Made by a program: the position numbers and the translations under genes. This document shows, in pieces, positions 18,985 through 29,800 of a stretch of 64,000 nucleotides of DNA; within the stretch, counting starts at the first letter, position 1, and the number at the start of each line of letters is the position of its first letter. The stretch is from an uncultured Blautia sp. (lineage in GTDB: Bacteria > Bacillota > Clostridia > Lachnospirales > Lachnospiraceae). The stretch is taken from positions 1 through 64,000 of the forward strand of contig URXG01000005.1 in NCBI GenBank assembly GCA_900551715.1, given 5' to 3'. The notes beneath the pieces are model-generated. The model did no database searches. It had not been told where the DNA came from and saw only the letters and a list, made by a program, of their open reading frames with translations.

Positions 18985-21066
18985 ATGCTGGATGTGAACA
19001 ATGGCAGAGAATATCTGCAATATGTAATAGAATGTCTGAACAGAAGACTGAAGGAAACAGATACAGCAATTCTGGAAGGAACCAGAGAGATCGAGAACAT
19101 GCACGAATACTACTGGGAAAATTATACAGAGATGGATCAGTACGGGTATGAGGATTTTGATAACAGGCAGGCACTGCAGCGACAGGTGAATGCCAACGAA
19201 GAGCAGTTTCTTCTTCGCAAACGTTTCCGCAAAATGCTGGATTCTCCTTTCTTTGGAAGAGTAGATTTTCTTTATGAAGGAGATGAGGAGCCGGAGGCTT
19301 TTTATATCGGTATTGCTAATCTTTCCGAGAAAGCAGGGAGCCGACCGCTGGTATATGACTGGAGAGCACCGGTCAGCGGACTTTTTTATGATTATGACAG
19401 AGGTCCTGCTTCTTATGAAGCACCTTCCGGAATTTTTGAAGGAGAGATCACTTCCAAGTGGCAGTACAAGATCCGTAAGGGAAATCTGGTCTACGAATTT
19501 GAAAGTGATGTAAAGATCGACGATGAAATCCTGAAGGCGGAGCTTGGAAGCAACGGAGAAGTACAGCTGAAAAATATCATCCGTACCATCCAGAAGGAGC
19601 AGAATGCCATCATCCGCAATACGCATGACCGGATCATGGTTATTCAGGGGGCAGCAGGAAGTGGCAAGACTTCTGTGGCACTTCACAGGATCGCCTATCT
19701 TCTGTATCATGACAGAGAACACCTGAAATCATCCAACATTCTGGTTTTGTCACCAAACAGTGTGTTTGCAGATTATATTTCTCATATTCTGCCGGAGCTG
19801 GGAGAAGAGAATATCCGGGAAATGAGTTTTGATCTGTTTGCTTATAAGGAGTTGAAGGATATTGTTTCTGACTGTGAGGACAGGTATGACCAGATTGAAC
19901 GGTCAGTATTATATCCACAGTCCCAGAAGCTCTGCAGGGAAAAGCAGTCCAGGGAATTTACAGCCAGACTGGATGGCTATATGATGGCACTGGAAGATGA
20001 ACTGATGAATTTCCGGGATATAGAATACAGGGGATATGAACTGAAAGAATCCCAAATTATTGATTTTTTTTATTTTAAGTTTATGGATATTCCCCTTCTG
20101 TCCCGTATGGTGGCAGTGGCAGAATATTTTATTGACGAAGTGGAGACACTGAGAGACAGAGATCTTTCGGAAGAAGAAAAAGAAGAGATCACCGAGAAAT
20201 TCCTCAGGATGTACGAAACAAGAGACTGTTATATTCTGTACAGCCGGTTCCTGGAAGAACAGGGCATGAAGCCGCTTCCAAGAGTCGCTTTTGAGAAAAG
20301 AAAACTGAAATACGAAGATGTGTACCCGGTTCTTTATCTGAAATATTCTCTTTATCGTGCCGGTACCAACAACGGTATCAAGCATCTGGTCGTGGATGAG
20401 ATGCAGGATTATTCATGGATCCAGTACCTTCTTCTTAAGAAACTGTTTCCATGCAGAATGACCATCTTGGGAGACCGGGCGCAGACCATGGAAGAGCATC
20501 AGCAGGATGTACTGGGATTTTTACCAAAGATCTTTGGGAAAGATATCCGCAGGATCATCATGAACCGCAGCTACCGCAACACTGTGGAGATTGCAGAATA
20601 TGCCAACCAGCTGGCAGGAATCCAGGACATGGAGCTTTTTGAACGTCATGGGAGACCGGTGGAAGAGAGTTCTTTCCCAGACCGAGAATCTGCACTGGAT
20701 CAGGTACTGGAGATCTGGAAAGAAGCCAGTTCCAGATTTGAGACTGCTGCCCTTGTTTTTCTCACAGAAAAAGAAGCCAGATATGCAGCTTCCTATCTGA
20801 AAGAAAAAATAAATGCAGACAGTGCTACGGAGAACACAGATAAAGAAACCGTCTCTGTTTCCTATCTGGACCGCAACAGCCAGACTTTCCACAAAGGTCT
20901 TACAGTGACTACTTTTTATCTGGCAAAGGGACTGGAGTTTGATCAGGTTTTCGGACTGTTTCGTAAAGAGGTGGAGGACCGTGCAGATTCCATACAGAAA
21001 CAGGCCAGGTATATAACAGCTACCAGAGCTCTTCATGAGCTTTTTATGTACAGTTTTCAGAGCTGA
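18985..21066 (+). CDS. HelD-like superfamily 1 helicase
   Basis: A 693-residue UvrD/Rep-type ATPase of the HelD (helicase IV/YvgS) group. It has an N-terminal coiled-coil arm (about 1-85), Walker A GAAGSGKTS near 222-230, a Walker B-like motif LVVDEMQDYS, the GDRAQT motif, and a C-terminal ITATRALHEL motif. HelD proteins bind RNA polymerase and recycle stalled complexes. The ATG at 18985 is chosen because upstream in-frame sequence runs through the preceding terminator. GGAGG lies 16 bases before it, which is longer than ideal, so the start is less certain than the identity. Confidence 0.85.
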   Translation: MLDVNNGREYLQYVIECLNRRLKETDTAILEGTREIENMHEYYWENYTEMDQYGYEDFDNRQALQRQVNANEEQFLLRKRFRKMLDSPFFGRVDFLYEGDEEPEAFYIGIANLSEKAGSRPLVYDWRAPVSGLFYDYDRGPASYEAPSGIFEGEITSKWQYKIRKGNLVYEFESDVKIDDEILKAELGSNGEVQLKNIIRTIQKEQNAIIRNTHDRIMVIQGAAGSGKTSVALHRIAYLLYHDREHLKSSNILVLSPNSVFADYISHILPELGEENIREMSFDLFAYKELKDIVSDCEDRYDQIERSVLYPQSQKLCREKQSREFTARLDGYMMALEDELMNFRDIEYRGYELKESQIIDFFYFKFMDIPLLSRMVAVAEYFIDEVETLRDRDLSEEEKEEITEKFLRMYETRDCYILYSRFLEEQGMKPLPRVAFEKRKLKYEDVYPVLYLKYSLYRAGTNNGIKHLVVDEMQDYSWIQYLLLKKLFPCRMTILGDRAQTMEEHQQDVLGFLPKIFGKDIRRIIMNRSYRNTVEIAEYANQLAGIQDMELFERHGRPVEESSFPDRESALDQVLEIWKEASSRFETAALVFLTEKEARYAASYLKEKINADSATENTDKETVSVSYLDRNSQTFHKGLTVTTFYLAKGLEFDQVFGLFRKEVEDRADSIQKQARYITATRALHELFMYSFQS

Positions 21067-21135
21067 AAAGATTTTTTTATAAAAAAATTTAGGAATAGTT
21101 TCATAGTTATTTCACAGTTGCAGGGACAAATGACA

Positions 21136-21164
21136 TTGACAGCCCTGTAATAAAACTGTAAAAT
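21136..21164 (+). promoter_or_regulatory. Promoter of the lipoprotein gene
   Basis: TTGACA (21136-21141), a 17-base spacer and TAAAAT (21159-21164), about 43 bases before the start codon. Confidence 0.75.
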
Positions 21165-21206
21165 ATAGCACAGGATATCATAAACATTTATTTTAAGGAG
21201 GATGTT

Positions 21207-22316
21207 ATGAAGAACAAAAGAATACTTGCGCTTTTAGCACTTACTATATCAGCATCAGTGTTTATGTCAGCATGTAGCTTTTTCGGAGGGGATGAACCGG
21301 AAGAATCAGTTGCAGTGACTGTCACACCGACACCGGTGGCTACAGAGACACCTACACCGGAGCCGACCATTGCACCGAATGTACAGAGTACTACTTATAC
21401 TTCTGCAGACAAGACAATGGCGATCAACCTTCCGGATGCTACCTGGTCCAATAAGTCCGACGAAACAGATATGCTCAGTTTTGAATCACCGGAGCAGGGA
21501 AGCATTCTGATCCTTCATGGACAGGGGGCAGATACCATGTCTTCTACAGTGATTCCTACCACTGAAGATATGGCAGTATCTCTGGAACAGGCAGACGGAG
21601 ACAAGACTCAGGGAACAGATTTTAATATTTATGAGTACAAGTCAGAAGATGTAAACGGAATTGGTGTATACAGTTACGTAACCAAGATGCTTAATACAGA
21701 AAAGAGTGGCGGTAGCCGTTACGTGATTCATAAGGTATTTGCCAACGACACCGAATATTATAATATCACAGCTTCTGTTAAGACAAAAGCTGCACTGGAC
21801 TCTGTAAGAGCAGCCGTAGATTCTTTCCAGATCCTTGGTGATTCTTCCCTGAAAGAAGCAGCACCTGCAACAGCTGCCGCTACTACACCGGCAGGTACAG
21901 ACACTGCTTCCACAGACAGCACAGCAGGAACAGATACACCTTCCACAGATGGTACCTCAACAGACGGAACCACTACAGATGGAACAGCTTCTGATGGAAC
22001 AACCACAGACAGCAGCACTGCAGATGCTTCCCAGAGCGACAGTAATGACAGCAGTTCTGGCAGCAGTGATGACAGCTCTGATGGATATGCAGGATTTACC
22101 AATGAGCAGCTGAGCAACACAGACGAGACCAGAACTATTTATCGTAACTCAGACGGACATCCGATTGTTGTTACACCAGATGGAAATGGTAATTGGGGTG
22201 ACTTTGATGGCAATACTTATCGTTTCACCGGTGAGTCAGACGTTTATGATCAGAATGACGAAAGTTATTACTGGCATGGAGAAGCAGCAGATGTATATTA
22301 TATGACTGTACGATAA
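21207..22316 (+). CDS. Lipoprotein with Thr/Ser/Asp-rich linker
   Basis: A 369-residue predicted lipoprotein. The signal peptide ends in the lipobox MSAC with Cys23 as the lipidation site. A Pro/Thr-rich spacer (about 35-60) and a globular domain (about 62-215) follow. Next is a low-complexity linker of TDGT/STDGT-like units (about 220-305), then a C-terminal domain of about 65 residues rich in Tyr, Trp and Asp. The globular domain resembles uncharacterised surface lipoproteins of Lachnospiraceae; no enzyme motif is visible. It has its own promoter and terminator and is single-gene. The role is unknown. Confidence 0.8.
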   Translation: MKNKRILALLALTISASVFMSACSFFGGDEPEESVAVTVTPTPVATETPTPEPTIAPNVQSTTYTSADKTMAINLPDATWSNKSDETDMLSFESPEQGSILILHGQGADTMSSTVIPTTEDMAVSLEQADGDKTQGTDFNIYEYKSEDVNGIGVYSYVTKMLNTEKSGGSRYVIHKVFANDTEYYNITASVKTKAALDSVRAAVDSFQILGDSSLKEAAPATAAATTPAGTDTASTDSTAGTDTPSTDGTSTDGTTTDGTASDGTTTDSSTADASQSDSNDSSSGSSDDSSDGYAGFTNEQLSNTDETRTIYRNSDGHPIVVTPDGNGNWGDFDGNTYRFTGESDVYDQNDESYYWHGEAADVYYMTVR

Positions 22317-22336
22317 TAAGAACAGTAAAGTGAAAC

Positions 22337-22364
22337 AAGGCAGGTGAGAGATCATCTGCCTTTT
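22337..22364 (+). terminator. Terminator after the lipoprotein gene
   Basis: AAGGCAG pairs with CTGCCTT across a 12-base loop and is followed by T4. It is short, so some read-through into the methyltransferase gene is possible. Confidence 0.6.
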
Positions 22365-22385
22365 CATCTACAGGGAGGAAAATCA

Positions 22386-23144
22386 TTGGAAACATATGGA
22401 AAATTTGCCAGGGTTTATGATCTTTTCATGGACAATATAGATTATGAGGAATGGGCAGATTATATACAGAAACATCTGGAAGAACAGGGAATCCGGGATG
22501 GTCTGGTACTGGAACTTGGATGTGGTACAGGTACCATGACAGGATTGCTTGCACAAAAAGGATATGATATGATTGGAGTGGATAATTCCGAAGAGATGCT
22601 GGCAGAAGCCATGGAAAAGAAAATGGAATCCGGCCAGGATATTCTTTATCTTCTGCAGGATATGCAGGAGTTTGAATTGTACGGAACAGTACGAGCAGTA
22701 GTCAGCGTCTGTGACAGTCTGAATTATCTTACAGAAAAAGAAGATCTTCTCCAGGTATTCCGGCTGGTGAATAATTATCTGGATCCGGGCGGGGTATTCC
22801 TTTTTGATATGAATACCATACATAAATACAGAGATATCCTGGGAGATACAACCATCGCAGAGAACAGAGATGAGGGAAGTTTTATCTGGGATAATACCTT
22901 TGACGAAGAAAACAGCCTGAATTATTATGAACTTGCCATGTTTCTGCCAAGAGAGGATGGTCTCTATGAGAAATGTGAAGAGCTTCACTGTCAGAAAGCT
23001 TATGAGGAAAGTGAGATCAAAGATCTCATAAAAGAAGCCGGAATGGAACTTCTGGCAGTTTACGATGCCTATACTATGAATCCTGCAACAGAGGAAAGCG
23101 AGAGACTGTTTTTTGTTGCAGGAGAAAAAGGCAAAAATATTTGA
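22386..23144 (+). CDS. SAM-dependent class I methyltransferase
   Basis: A 252-residue methyltransferase with motif I VLELGCGTGTMTG near residues 40-52, the acidic loop GVDNSEEML, and DSLNYL further on. It resembles the YqeM/Methyltransf_25 group. The substrate cannot be told. The start is the TTG at 22386, seven bases after GGGAGG, matching the family start ...YGKFARVYDLFM. The gene precedes hslO by 26 bases and may be co-transcribed with it. Confidence 0.82.
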   Translation: METYGKFARVYDLFMDNIDYEEWADYIQKHLEEQGIRDGLVLELGCGTGTMTGLLAQKGYDMIGVDNSEEMLAEAMEKKMESGQDILYLLQDMQEFELYGTVRAVVSVCDSLNYLTEKEDLLQVFRLVNNYLDPGGVFLFDMNTIHKYRDILGDTTIAENRDEGSFIWDNTFDEENSLNYYELAMFLPREDGLYEKCEELHCQKAYEESEIKDLIKEAGMELLAVYDAYTMNPATEESERLFFVAGEKGKNI

Positions 23145-23170
23145 CAAAAGTATGAGAGGAACAACTTGAA

Positions 23171-24049
23171 ATGAATGATTATATTGTAAGAGCAGTGGCT
23201 GCTGACAGCCAGATCAGAGCATTTGCAGCAGTTACCACAGAAACAGTGGAAACAGCCAGAAAGGATCACAATACCAGCCCGGTAGCTACCGCAGCACTGG
23301 GACGACTCCTTACAGGCGGAGCCATGATGGGCGTAATGATGAAAGGGGAAAATGACATCCTTACGCTTCAGATCAAGGGAGACGGACCTATCAATGGAAT
23401 CATGGTAACTGCTGATTCCAAAGGAAGAGTTAAGGGATATGCAGGCAATCCCCAGGTGCTGATCCCTGCCAACAGCAAAGGCAAGCTGGATGTATCCGGA
23501 GCAGTAGGAAACGGTATCCTGAATGTGATCAAAGATATGGGACTGAAAGAGCCTTATTCCGGACAGGTGGCATTGCAGACAGGAGAGATCGCAGAAGATC
23601 TTACTTATTATTTTGCAGTCAGTGAACAGGTGCCTTCAGCAGTGGGTCTGGGAGTTCTTATGAACAAGGACAATACAGTACGCCAGGCAGGTGGATTTAT
23701 TGTACAGGTAATGCCTTTTGCAGAGGAATCCACCATTGCGAAACTGGAACAGAACGTGCAGAAGATCCAGTCAGTAACCACACTGCTGGAACAGGGACAT
23801 ACACCGGAAAGTCTTCTTGAGCAGGTTCTGGAAGGATTTGACATTGAGATTAACGATACCATACCTACAGAATTTTACTGTAACTGCGACAAAAACAGAG
23901 TAGAAAAAGCTTTGATCAGCATTGGAAGAAAAGAATTAAACGAACTGATCCAGGAAGGCAAAGAAGTAGAGCTGAACTGCCATTTTTGCAATACCAATTA
24001 TGTGTTCAGTGTGGAAGAGTTAAAAGAGATTCTCAGAAAGTGTAAATAA
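23171..24049 (+). CDS. hslO: Redox-regulated chaperone Hsp33
   Basis: A 292-residue Hsp33. The C-terminal redox switch has the four zinc-binding cysteines Cys237 and Cys239 (C-N-C) and Cys270 and Cys273 (C-H-F-C). On oxidative stress the zinc is released and the protein becomes a holdase. The N-terminal domain shows the family motifs VATAALGRLLTGGAMM and the glycine-rich VQLKGDGP-like segment. An AGAGGAAC ribosome binding site precedes the ATG. In an anaerobe this protects against oxygen exposure. Confidence 0.96.
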   Translation: MNDYIVRAVAADSQIRAFAAVTTETVETARKDHNTSPVATAALGRLLTGGAMMGVMMKGENDILTLQIKGDGPINGIMVTADSKGRVKGYAGNPQVLIPANSKGKLDVSGAVGNGILNVIKDMGLKEPYSGQVALQTGEIAEDLTYYFAVSEQVPSAVGLGVLMNKDNTVRQAGGFIVQVMPFAEESTIAKLEQNVQKIQSVTTLLEQGHTPESLLEQVLEGFDIEINDTIPTEFYCNCDKNRVEKALISIGRKELNELIQEGKEVELNCHFCNTNYVFSVEELKEILRKCK

Positions 24050-24099
24050 CCATACACCATTCTTTACAGTGGTAAGCTGTAAGAGGCAAGGAGGAAACG

Positions 24100-26202
24100 G
24101 TGAAAGACGGATTTATTAAAGTGGCTGCAGGAACTCCGGATGTTCAGGTGGCAGACTGCGAATTTAATGCAGACAAGATTATCGAAATGGTTCAAGAAAT
24201 GGAGAAACAGGGTGCAAAGGTTATGGTATTCCCGGAACTTTGTATTACAGGATATACCTGTGGAGATCTGTTCTGGCAGGAAACTCTTCTGGAAGAAGCC
24301 AGAGCACAGCTTCTCCGTATTGCAGAAGAGACCGAAGAGGTAGATGCACTGATTTTTGTAGGTCTGCCACTGGAATATCAGGGCAAACTCTACAACGTGG
24401 CGGCAGGTCTCAGTCATGGAGAAATCCTTGGATTTGTACCGAAGATCAATCTGCCAAACTATAACGAGTTTTATGAAGCAAGATATTTTACTTCCGGGGA
24501 AAAGGTAGATGGAAGCATTACTATCAAGAAAGAAGCACCGGAACTGGAATTTGACACAGAGAAATTTGCAGGAATCCTTACCGGAGGAAAGGTCATCGAA
24601 TTTGGCTTTGACGATATGGATGAAGAGTATGATATGGAAGACGAGGAGAATCCGGATTATATAGAAGATGATTCCGAAGAAGAAGACATGGACGAATACG
24701 ATGTGTCCATTTCTCCCAATTTGGTCTTTACCTGTAATGAAATACCGAAACTGCAGGTTGCTGCAGAGATTTGTGAGGATCTGTGGGTACCCAACCCTCC
24801 AAGTGTACAGCATGCCTATCATGGAGCCAACCTGATCGTGAATCTTTCAGCCAGCGATGAAGTGGTTGGAAAGGATGCTTACCGGAGAAGTCTTGTCAGC
24901 GCACAGTCAGCAAGACTTCTCTGCGGATATATTTATGCCAATGCCGGTGAGGGAGAGTCTACTCAGGATGTGGTATACGGAGGCCATAACCTGATCGCAG
25001 AAAATGGCACTATCCTTGCAGAAAGCAGACGTTTTGTCAATGGAGTCATCTATGCAGATCTGGATATCAACAGACTGAACAACGAAAGACGGAGAATGAC
25101 CACCTGCCAGTTTGCACCGGATATCACGCCGGAAGGACAGAACATTTATTATAATGAAGCATTCTTTTCTCTTGAGATGGAAGAAACAGAACTTGCCCGT
25201 AAGTTTGATTCCAGACCATTTGTACCAGATGCGAAAGAAGAAAGAGAGCGCCGCTGTGATGAAATCCTGAATATCCAGGCTATGGGACTGAAAAAACGTC
25301 TGGCACATATTCATTGCCAGAATGCAGTGATTGGTCTTTCCGGAGGGCTGGATTCCACACTGGCACTTCTGGTAACAGTACGTGCTTTTGATATGCTGGG
25401 AATGGACAGAAGCAAGATCACAGCAGTTACCATGCCATGTTTCGGTACCACAGACAGAACCTATAATAATGCCTGCCAGCTGAGCCACTGCCTTGGTGCT
25501 ACCTTGAAGGAAGTGAATATCCGGGAGGCTGTGAACCTTCATTTCCGGGATATCGGTCATGATCCACAGGTACATGATGTTACCTATGAGAACGGACAGG
25601 CAAGAGAGCGTACCCAGATCCTTATGGACATTGCCAATCAGTCCGGCGGTATTGTTATCGGCACAGGAGATCTTTCTGAACTGGCACTGGGATGGGCTAC
25701 ATACAATGGTGACCATATGTCCATGTATGCAGTAAATGCTTCCGTACCAAAGACTCTGGTGCGGCATCTGGTAAGATACTATGCAGATACCTGTAAAGAT
25801 AAGAAACTGAGAGAAATTCTTCTGGATATTCTGGATACACCGGTAAGTCCGGAACTTCTTCCACCAAAGAACGGCGTGATCTCACAGAAAACAGAAGATC
25901 TGGTTGGCCCTTATGAACTTCATGATTTCTTCCTTTACTATATGCTCCGCTGGACTTTTCCACCGGCAAAGATCTACCGTATGGCACAGAATGCTTTTGC
26001 AGGAGAATATGAGGATGAAGTGATCCTGAAGTGGCTGAAAACATTTTACAGAAGATTTTTTACACAGCAGTTTAAACGTTCCTGTCTTCCGGACGGTCCG
26101 AAAGTAGGTAGTGTGGCAGTATCACCAAGAGGTGACTTACGAATGCCAAGTGATGCTTCCATGAAGCTGTGGATGAGAGAACTGGATAAAATTAAGATTT
26201 GA
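24100..26202 (+). CDS. nadE: Glutamine-dependent NAD+ synthetase
   Basis: A 700-residue two-domain enzyme that converts nicotinic acid adenine dinucleotide to NAD+ using ammonia released from glutamine. The N-terminal nitrilase-type glutaminase has Cys225 in AAEICEDLW as nucleophile. The C-terminal synthetase has the P-loop SGGLDST at residues 414-420. The start is GTG at 24100 after AAGGAGG. An unusual run of Asp and Glu (about 170-202) lies just before the catalytic cysteine, which is displaced about 50 residues from its usual position near 175. The insertion is in frame and the remaining motifs look intact. Confidence 0.95.
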   Translation: MKDGFIKVAAGTPDVQVADCEFNADKIIEMVQEMEKQGAKVMVFPELCITGYTCGDLFWQETLLEEARAQLLRIAEETEEVDALIFVGLPLEYQGKLYNVAAGLSHGEILGFVPKINLPNYNEFYEARYFTSGEKVDGSITIKKEAPELEFDTEKFAGILTGGKVIEFGFDDMDEEYDMEDEENPDYIEDDSEEEDMDEYDVSISPNLVFTCNEIPKLQVAAEICEDLWVPNPPSVQHAYHGANLIVNLSASDEVVGKDAYRRSLVSAQSARLLCGYIYANAGEGESTQDVVYGGHNLIAENGTILAESRRFVNGVIYADLDINRLNNERRRMTTCQFAPDITPEGQNIYYNEAFFSLEMEETELARKFDSRPFVPDAKEERERRCDEILNIQAMGLKKRLAHIHCQNAVIGLSGGLDSTLALLVTVRAFDMLGMDRSKITAVTMPCFGTTDRTYNNACQLSHCLGATLKEVNIREAVNLHFRDIGHDPQVHDVTYENGQARERTQILMDIANQSGGIVIGTGDLSELALGWATYNGDHMSMYAVNASVPKTLVRHLVRYYADTCKDKKLREILLDILDTPVSPELLPPKNGVISQKTEDLVGPYELHDFFLYYMLRWTFPPAKIYRMAQNAFAGEYEDEVILKWLKTFYRRFFTQQFKRSCLPDGPKVGSVAVSPRGDLRMPSDASMKLWMRELDKIKI

Positions 26203-26216
26203 GGTAACGATTCAAA

Positions 26217-26247
26217 GCGGAGGTCCGTCAGGAAACCTCCGCCTTTT
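26217..26247. terminator. Bidirectional terminator between convergent genes
   Basis: GCGGAGGT pairs with ACCTCCGC, followed by T4 on the plus strand. The stem overlaps the 3' end of the minus-strand gene. Confidence 0.8.
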
Positions 26248-26665
26248 CAACTGCCTTTCTGATAGCTTCGATGAGCATGACAGATGTATATTTCTGGTCG
26301 CTGGGATAATCCAGATTTTCCAGGGACTGGCTGGAATAGATCTGGCTTGCCAAGGAATCCAGGGCAGGTTCGATCAGTGGAAACATGGCGGCAGTAGTCT
26401 CACTTAAATTGGTAAGATGAATAGAACTGATCCGGTCTGCATCTACAGTTACTTCCACATCGAAGGTATTGTTGTTCAGAGAAAGAGAAGAACGATAAAT
26501 ACCAGGTGTATACCTGGATGTACCCATGGAAGAGACCTGAGAGCTCTTTCCGGAACCAAACATAAAAAATACCAGTATTCCCAGAATGATCAGGAGAACC
26601 AGAAAGATGGCTGTATAGATCACTTCTTTCATATGTAATACAACGATTTTTGTTTTGGAACTCAT
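26228..26665 (-). CDS. Membrane-anchored FMN-binding-like protein, degenerate
   Basis: A 145-residue protein with one N-terminal transmembrane helix (about 13-35) and an extracellular domain. The pattern is G-I-Y-R-S, VEVTVDADRISSIHLTNLSET, QIYSSQSLENLDYPSDQKYTS, then IEAIRKAVEKA. This follows the FMN_bind fold found in RnfG and NqrC. In that family a Ser/Thr-Gly-Ala-Thr motif carries covalent FMN; here the aligned position reads SDQK, so the flavin-accepting Thr is absent. It may bind something else or be structural. The gene stands alone, facing away from addB. Confidence 0.6.
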   Translation of the reverse strand: MSSKTKIVVLHMKEVIYTAIFLVLLIILGILVFFMFGSGKSSQVSSMGTSRYTPGIYRSSLSLNNNTFDVEVTVDADRISSIHLTNLSETTAAMFPLIEPALDSLASQIYSSQSLENLDYPSDQKYTSVMLIEAIRKAVEKAEVS

Positions 26666-26807
26666 TTTTTTGCCTCCTGATGGATGTTTTGGTTTTCTGT
26701 TTCGGATCCAGTTATTTTTCAGGGTAACTGCTCCTTATATCTTATTAGAGCAGCTGGTGTTTTATGCTGATCTGCAGGCAAAAAAGCAGTGATTTTTGGA
26801 GGTTTAT

Positions 26808-29800
26808 ATGTCATTACAGTTTATTATAGGAAATTCAGGAGCCGGTAAGTCCGTAAAAGCCTGTGAAGAGATCATCCGCAAAGGAATAGAACATCCGGAC
26901 AGACGTTATTATGTGATTGTACCGGAGCAGTTTACCATGCAGACGCAGAAAACGCTGGTGGAGATGCATCCCAGAGGAGGAATCCTGAATATTGATGTGC
27001 TGAGTTTTGAGCGTCTGGCTTACAGAGTTCTGGGAGAAGTCGGTGGAGATACCAGGCAGCTTCTGGAAGAAACCGGCAAAAATATGGTTTTGCAGAAACT
27101 GGTACAGAGAAAAGAGAAAGATCTGACCTATCTGAAAAATCAGATGAAAAAAGCAGGTTATCTGGATGAAGTAAAGTCCCTGATCTCAGAATTTATGCAG
27201 TATGAGATCAGAGAAGAAGAGCTGGGCAAAATGCTTCAGGAAGCAGAAGACAAGCCTCTTCTGCATATGAAACTGAAGGATGTGTCTGTACTGTATGATG
27301 CTTTCCGGGAATATTTATCCGGGCATTATATGACTTCAGAGGAAGTACTGGAGATTCTGGTAAAAGAGATTCCTTTCTCAGAGAAGTTGAAAGGCAGCGA
27401 AGTGTTGCTGGACGGATATACAGGTTTTACTCCTGTACAGCACAAAGTCATTCAGGAGCTTTTGGCTGTGTGCAGGAAAGTGACAGTGACAGTTACCATG
27501 GATGTAAGGGAAGAGGTACTTTCTCGAGGAAAACCCCATCAGCTTTTTTATATGAGTCACAAGATGGTCTGCAATCTGGCAGAACTTACCAGAGAGATAG
27601 AAGAATCCATAAAAATTGCACCGGGCGGGACTTCCAGATTTTCCCATGCACCTGCACTGGAGTTCCTGGAACAGAATATCTTCCGTTACCGGAAAAAAAT
27701 CTTCCGGGAATCCCAGGAGGAAATTTGTCTTTTTTCTGCTGGCAATCCCCAGAAAGAGACAGAAGAAGTTGCAAGGCGGATCCTCCGGCTGGTAAGGGAA
27801 AAGAATTATCATTATGGTGAGATTGCAGTGATCACAGGGAATCTGGAAGAATATGGAAGCATATCCAGACAGGTGTTCCGAAATGCAGGAATCCCATTTT
27901 TTATTGATGAAAAGCATTCCATCATGATGAATCCATTTATAGAGTATTTAAGGGCTGCCATGGAGATGGCTGTCCAGGGATTCAGCTATGAAAGCGTATT
28001 CCGGTATCTCCGCTGTGGTATGTCCGACATTACCAGAGAGGAAGCAGACCTTCTGGAAAATTATGTGATTGCACTGGGAATCCGGGGGTTAAACAGATGG
28101 AAAGAAAAATGGGTTCGTATTTACAGAGGTATGGAGCCGGAAACCATAGAGAGACTTAATGAGATCCGGGAGAAATTTGTGGAAGAAACAGAAATCCTGA
28201 GAGACTGTTTTTCCGGTAAAAAAAGAACTGTTTTGGAATACTGTCAGGGACTTTATGCATTTATCGTAAAAAGTAAGATTCAGGAAAAACTGAAAGTCCA
28301 GGAAGCGGTATTTCAGCAAAATGGCGACAAAGCCATGGAAAAAGAATATGCACAGATTTATGGTATTGTAATGGATCTGCTGGATAAGGCAGCAGAGATT
28401 CTGGGAGAAGAGACAGCAACACCAGAAGAGTTTCGTCAGATCCTGGAAACAGGAATGACCCAGGCAAAAGTGGCTCTGATCCCTCCAAGTATTGACCAGG
28501 TACTGGTAGGAGATATGGAGAGAACCAGGTTGAAAGATATCAGGGCACTGTTCTTTGTAGGAGTAAATGAAGGAAACATTCCCAAGAAAACAGATTCCGG
28601 TGGAATGCTTACAGAAACAGACAGGGAATTTCTGGAAAAACAGGGAATGGAACTGGCGCCAGGTCCCAAAGAGCTGATGAACATGCAAAGGTTTTATCTT
28701 TATCTTAACCTGACCAAGCCTTCGGAACTTCTCTGCCTTTCCTACAGTCAGACTACCGGTAAAGGAGAAGCCACAGGACCGGCATATCTGATACATTCCA
28801 TTGAGCACCTTTTTCCGGAAATAAAGATCCATGCCGCAGAAACACCGGAGACACAAATGGATCTTCTGGAAACACCAGACACTGCCCTTACTTATGTGGT
28901 AGGCGGCTTAAGTGAACAACAGAAAAGAAAAGACAACCGATATTTTGAGGAACTGTACAGCTGGTACCTGAGAAGTCCGGAATACAGGACACTGATAGAA
29001 AAGCTGACAGATGCTGCTTTCATCCGGAAACCGGTGGACCGGATCAGTGAAAGTGTGGCAAAGGCACTCTATGGAGAAATTTCTCCCAACGGAGCTACCA
29101 GACTGGAAAAATTCTGTGCCTGTGCTTTTGCTCATTTTCTGCAGTATGGTTTGGGTGTTTCTGAACGTGTGGAATATGAGTTCAAAGCCATGGATATGGG
29201 AAATGTCATGCACCAGGCTCTGGAAAATTTTGCAGAAGAACTGAGAAGAAGAAAGCTGAACTGGAGTGAACTGGATGAGGATACCAGAAATACCCTGGCA
29301 GACCAGTGCCTGGATAAAGTAGCCGCTGATTATGGCAACACCATCCTTCAGAGCAGTGCAAGAAATCATTATATGATTCAGCGTACCAGAAGGATTCTCA
29401 GAAGAACAGTGTGGGCCTTGCAGGAACAGCTGAAATACGGGGATTTTCAACCGGAAGGTTTTGAAGTAGCAATAGGAGGTGGCAGGATCGACAGAGTAGA
29501 TATCCTGAAGGAAGATGGAACAGTCTATGTAAAAGTCATTGATTATAAGACTGGCAATACTTCTTTTGACCTGGTAAGTATTTATCATGGACTTCAGATG
29601 CAGCTGGTAGTCTATATGGATGCTGTGCTGGAAGTAGAAAAAAAGGTTCACAGAGATCATCAGGTGAAACCTGCGGGAATTTTTTATTACAATATCAAAG
29701 ACCCTATGATCCAGAAAGATCTTCAGGATGACCTGGATCAGATAGATCCGGAGATCATGAAGAAGCTGAAGATGAACGGACTGGTGCTGGCAGATGATGA

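Noticed and set aside
21890..22090. Thr/Ser/Asp repeat stretch in the lipoprotein as a mobile or phase-variable repeat
   Set aside because: The units are diverged at DNA level and in frame, so it is an ordinary low-complexity linker.
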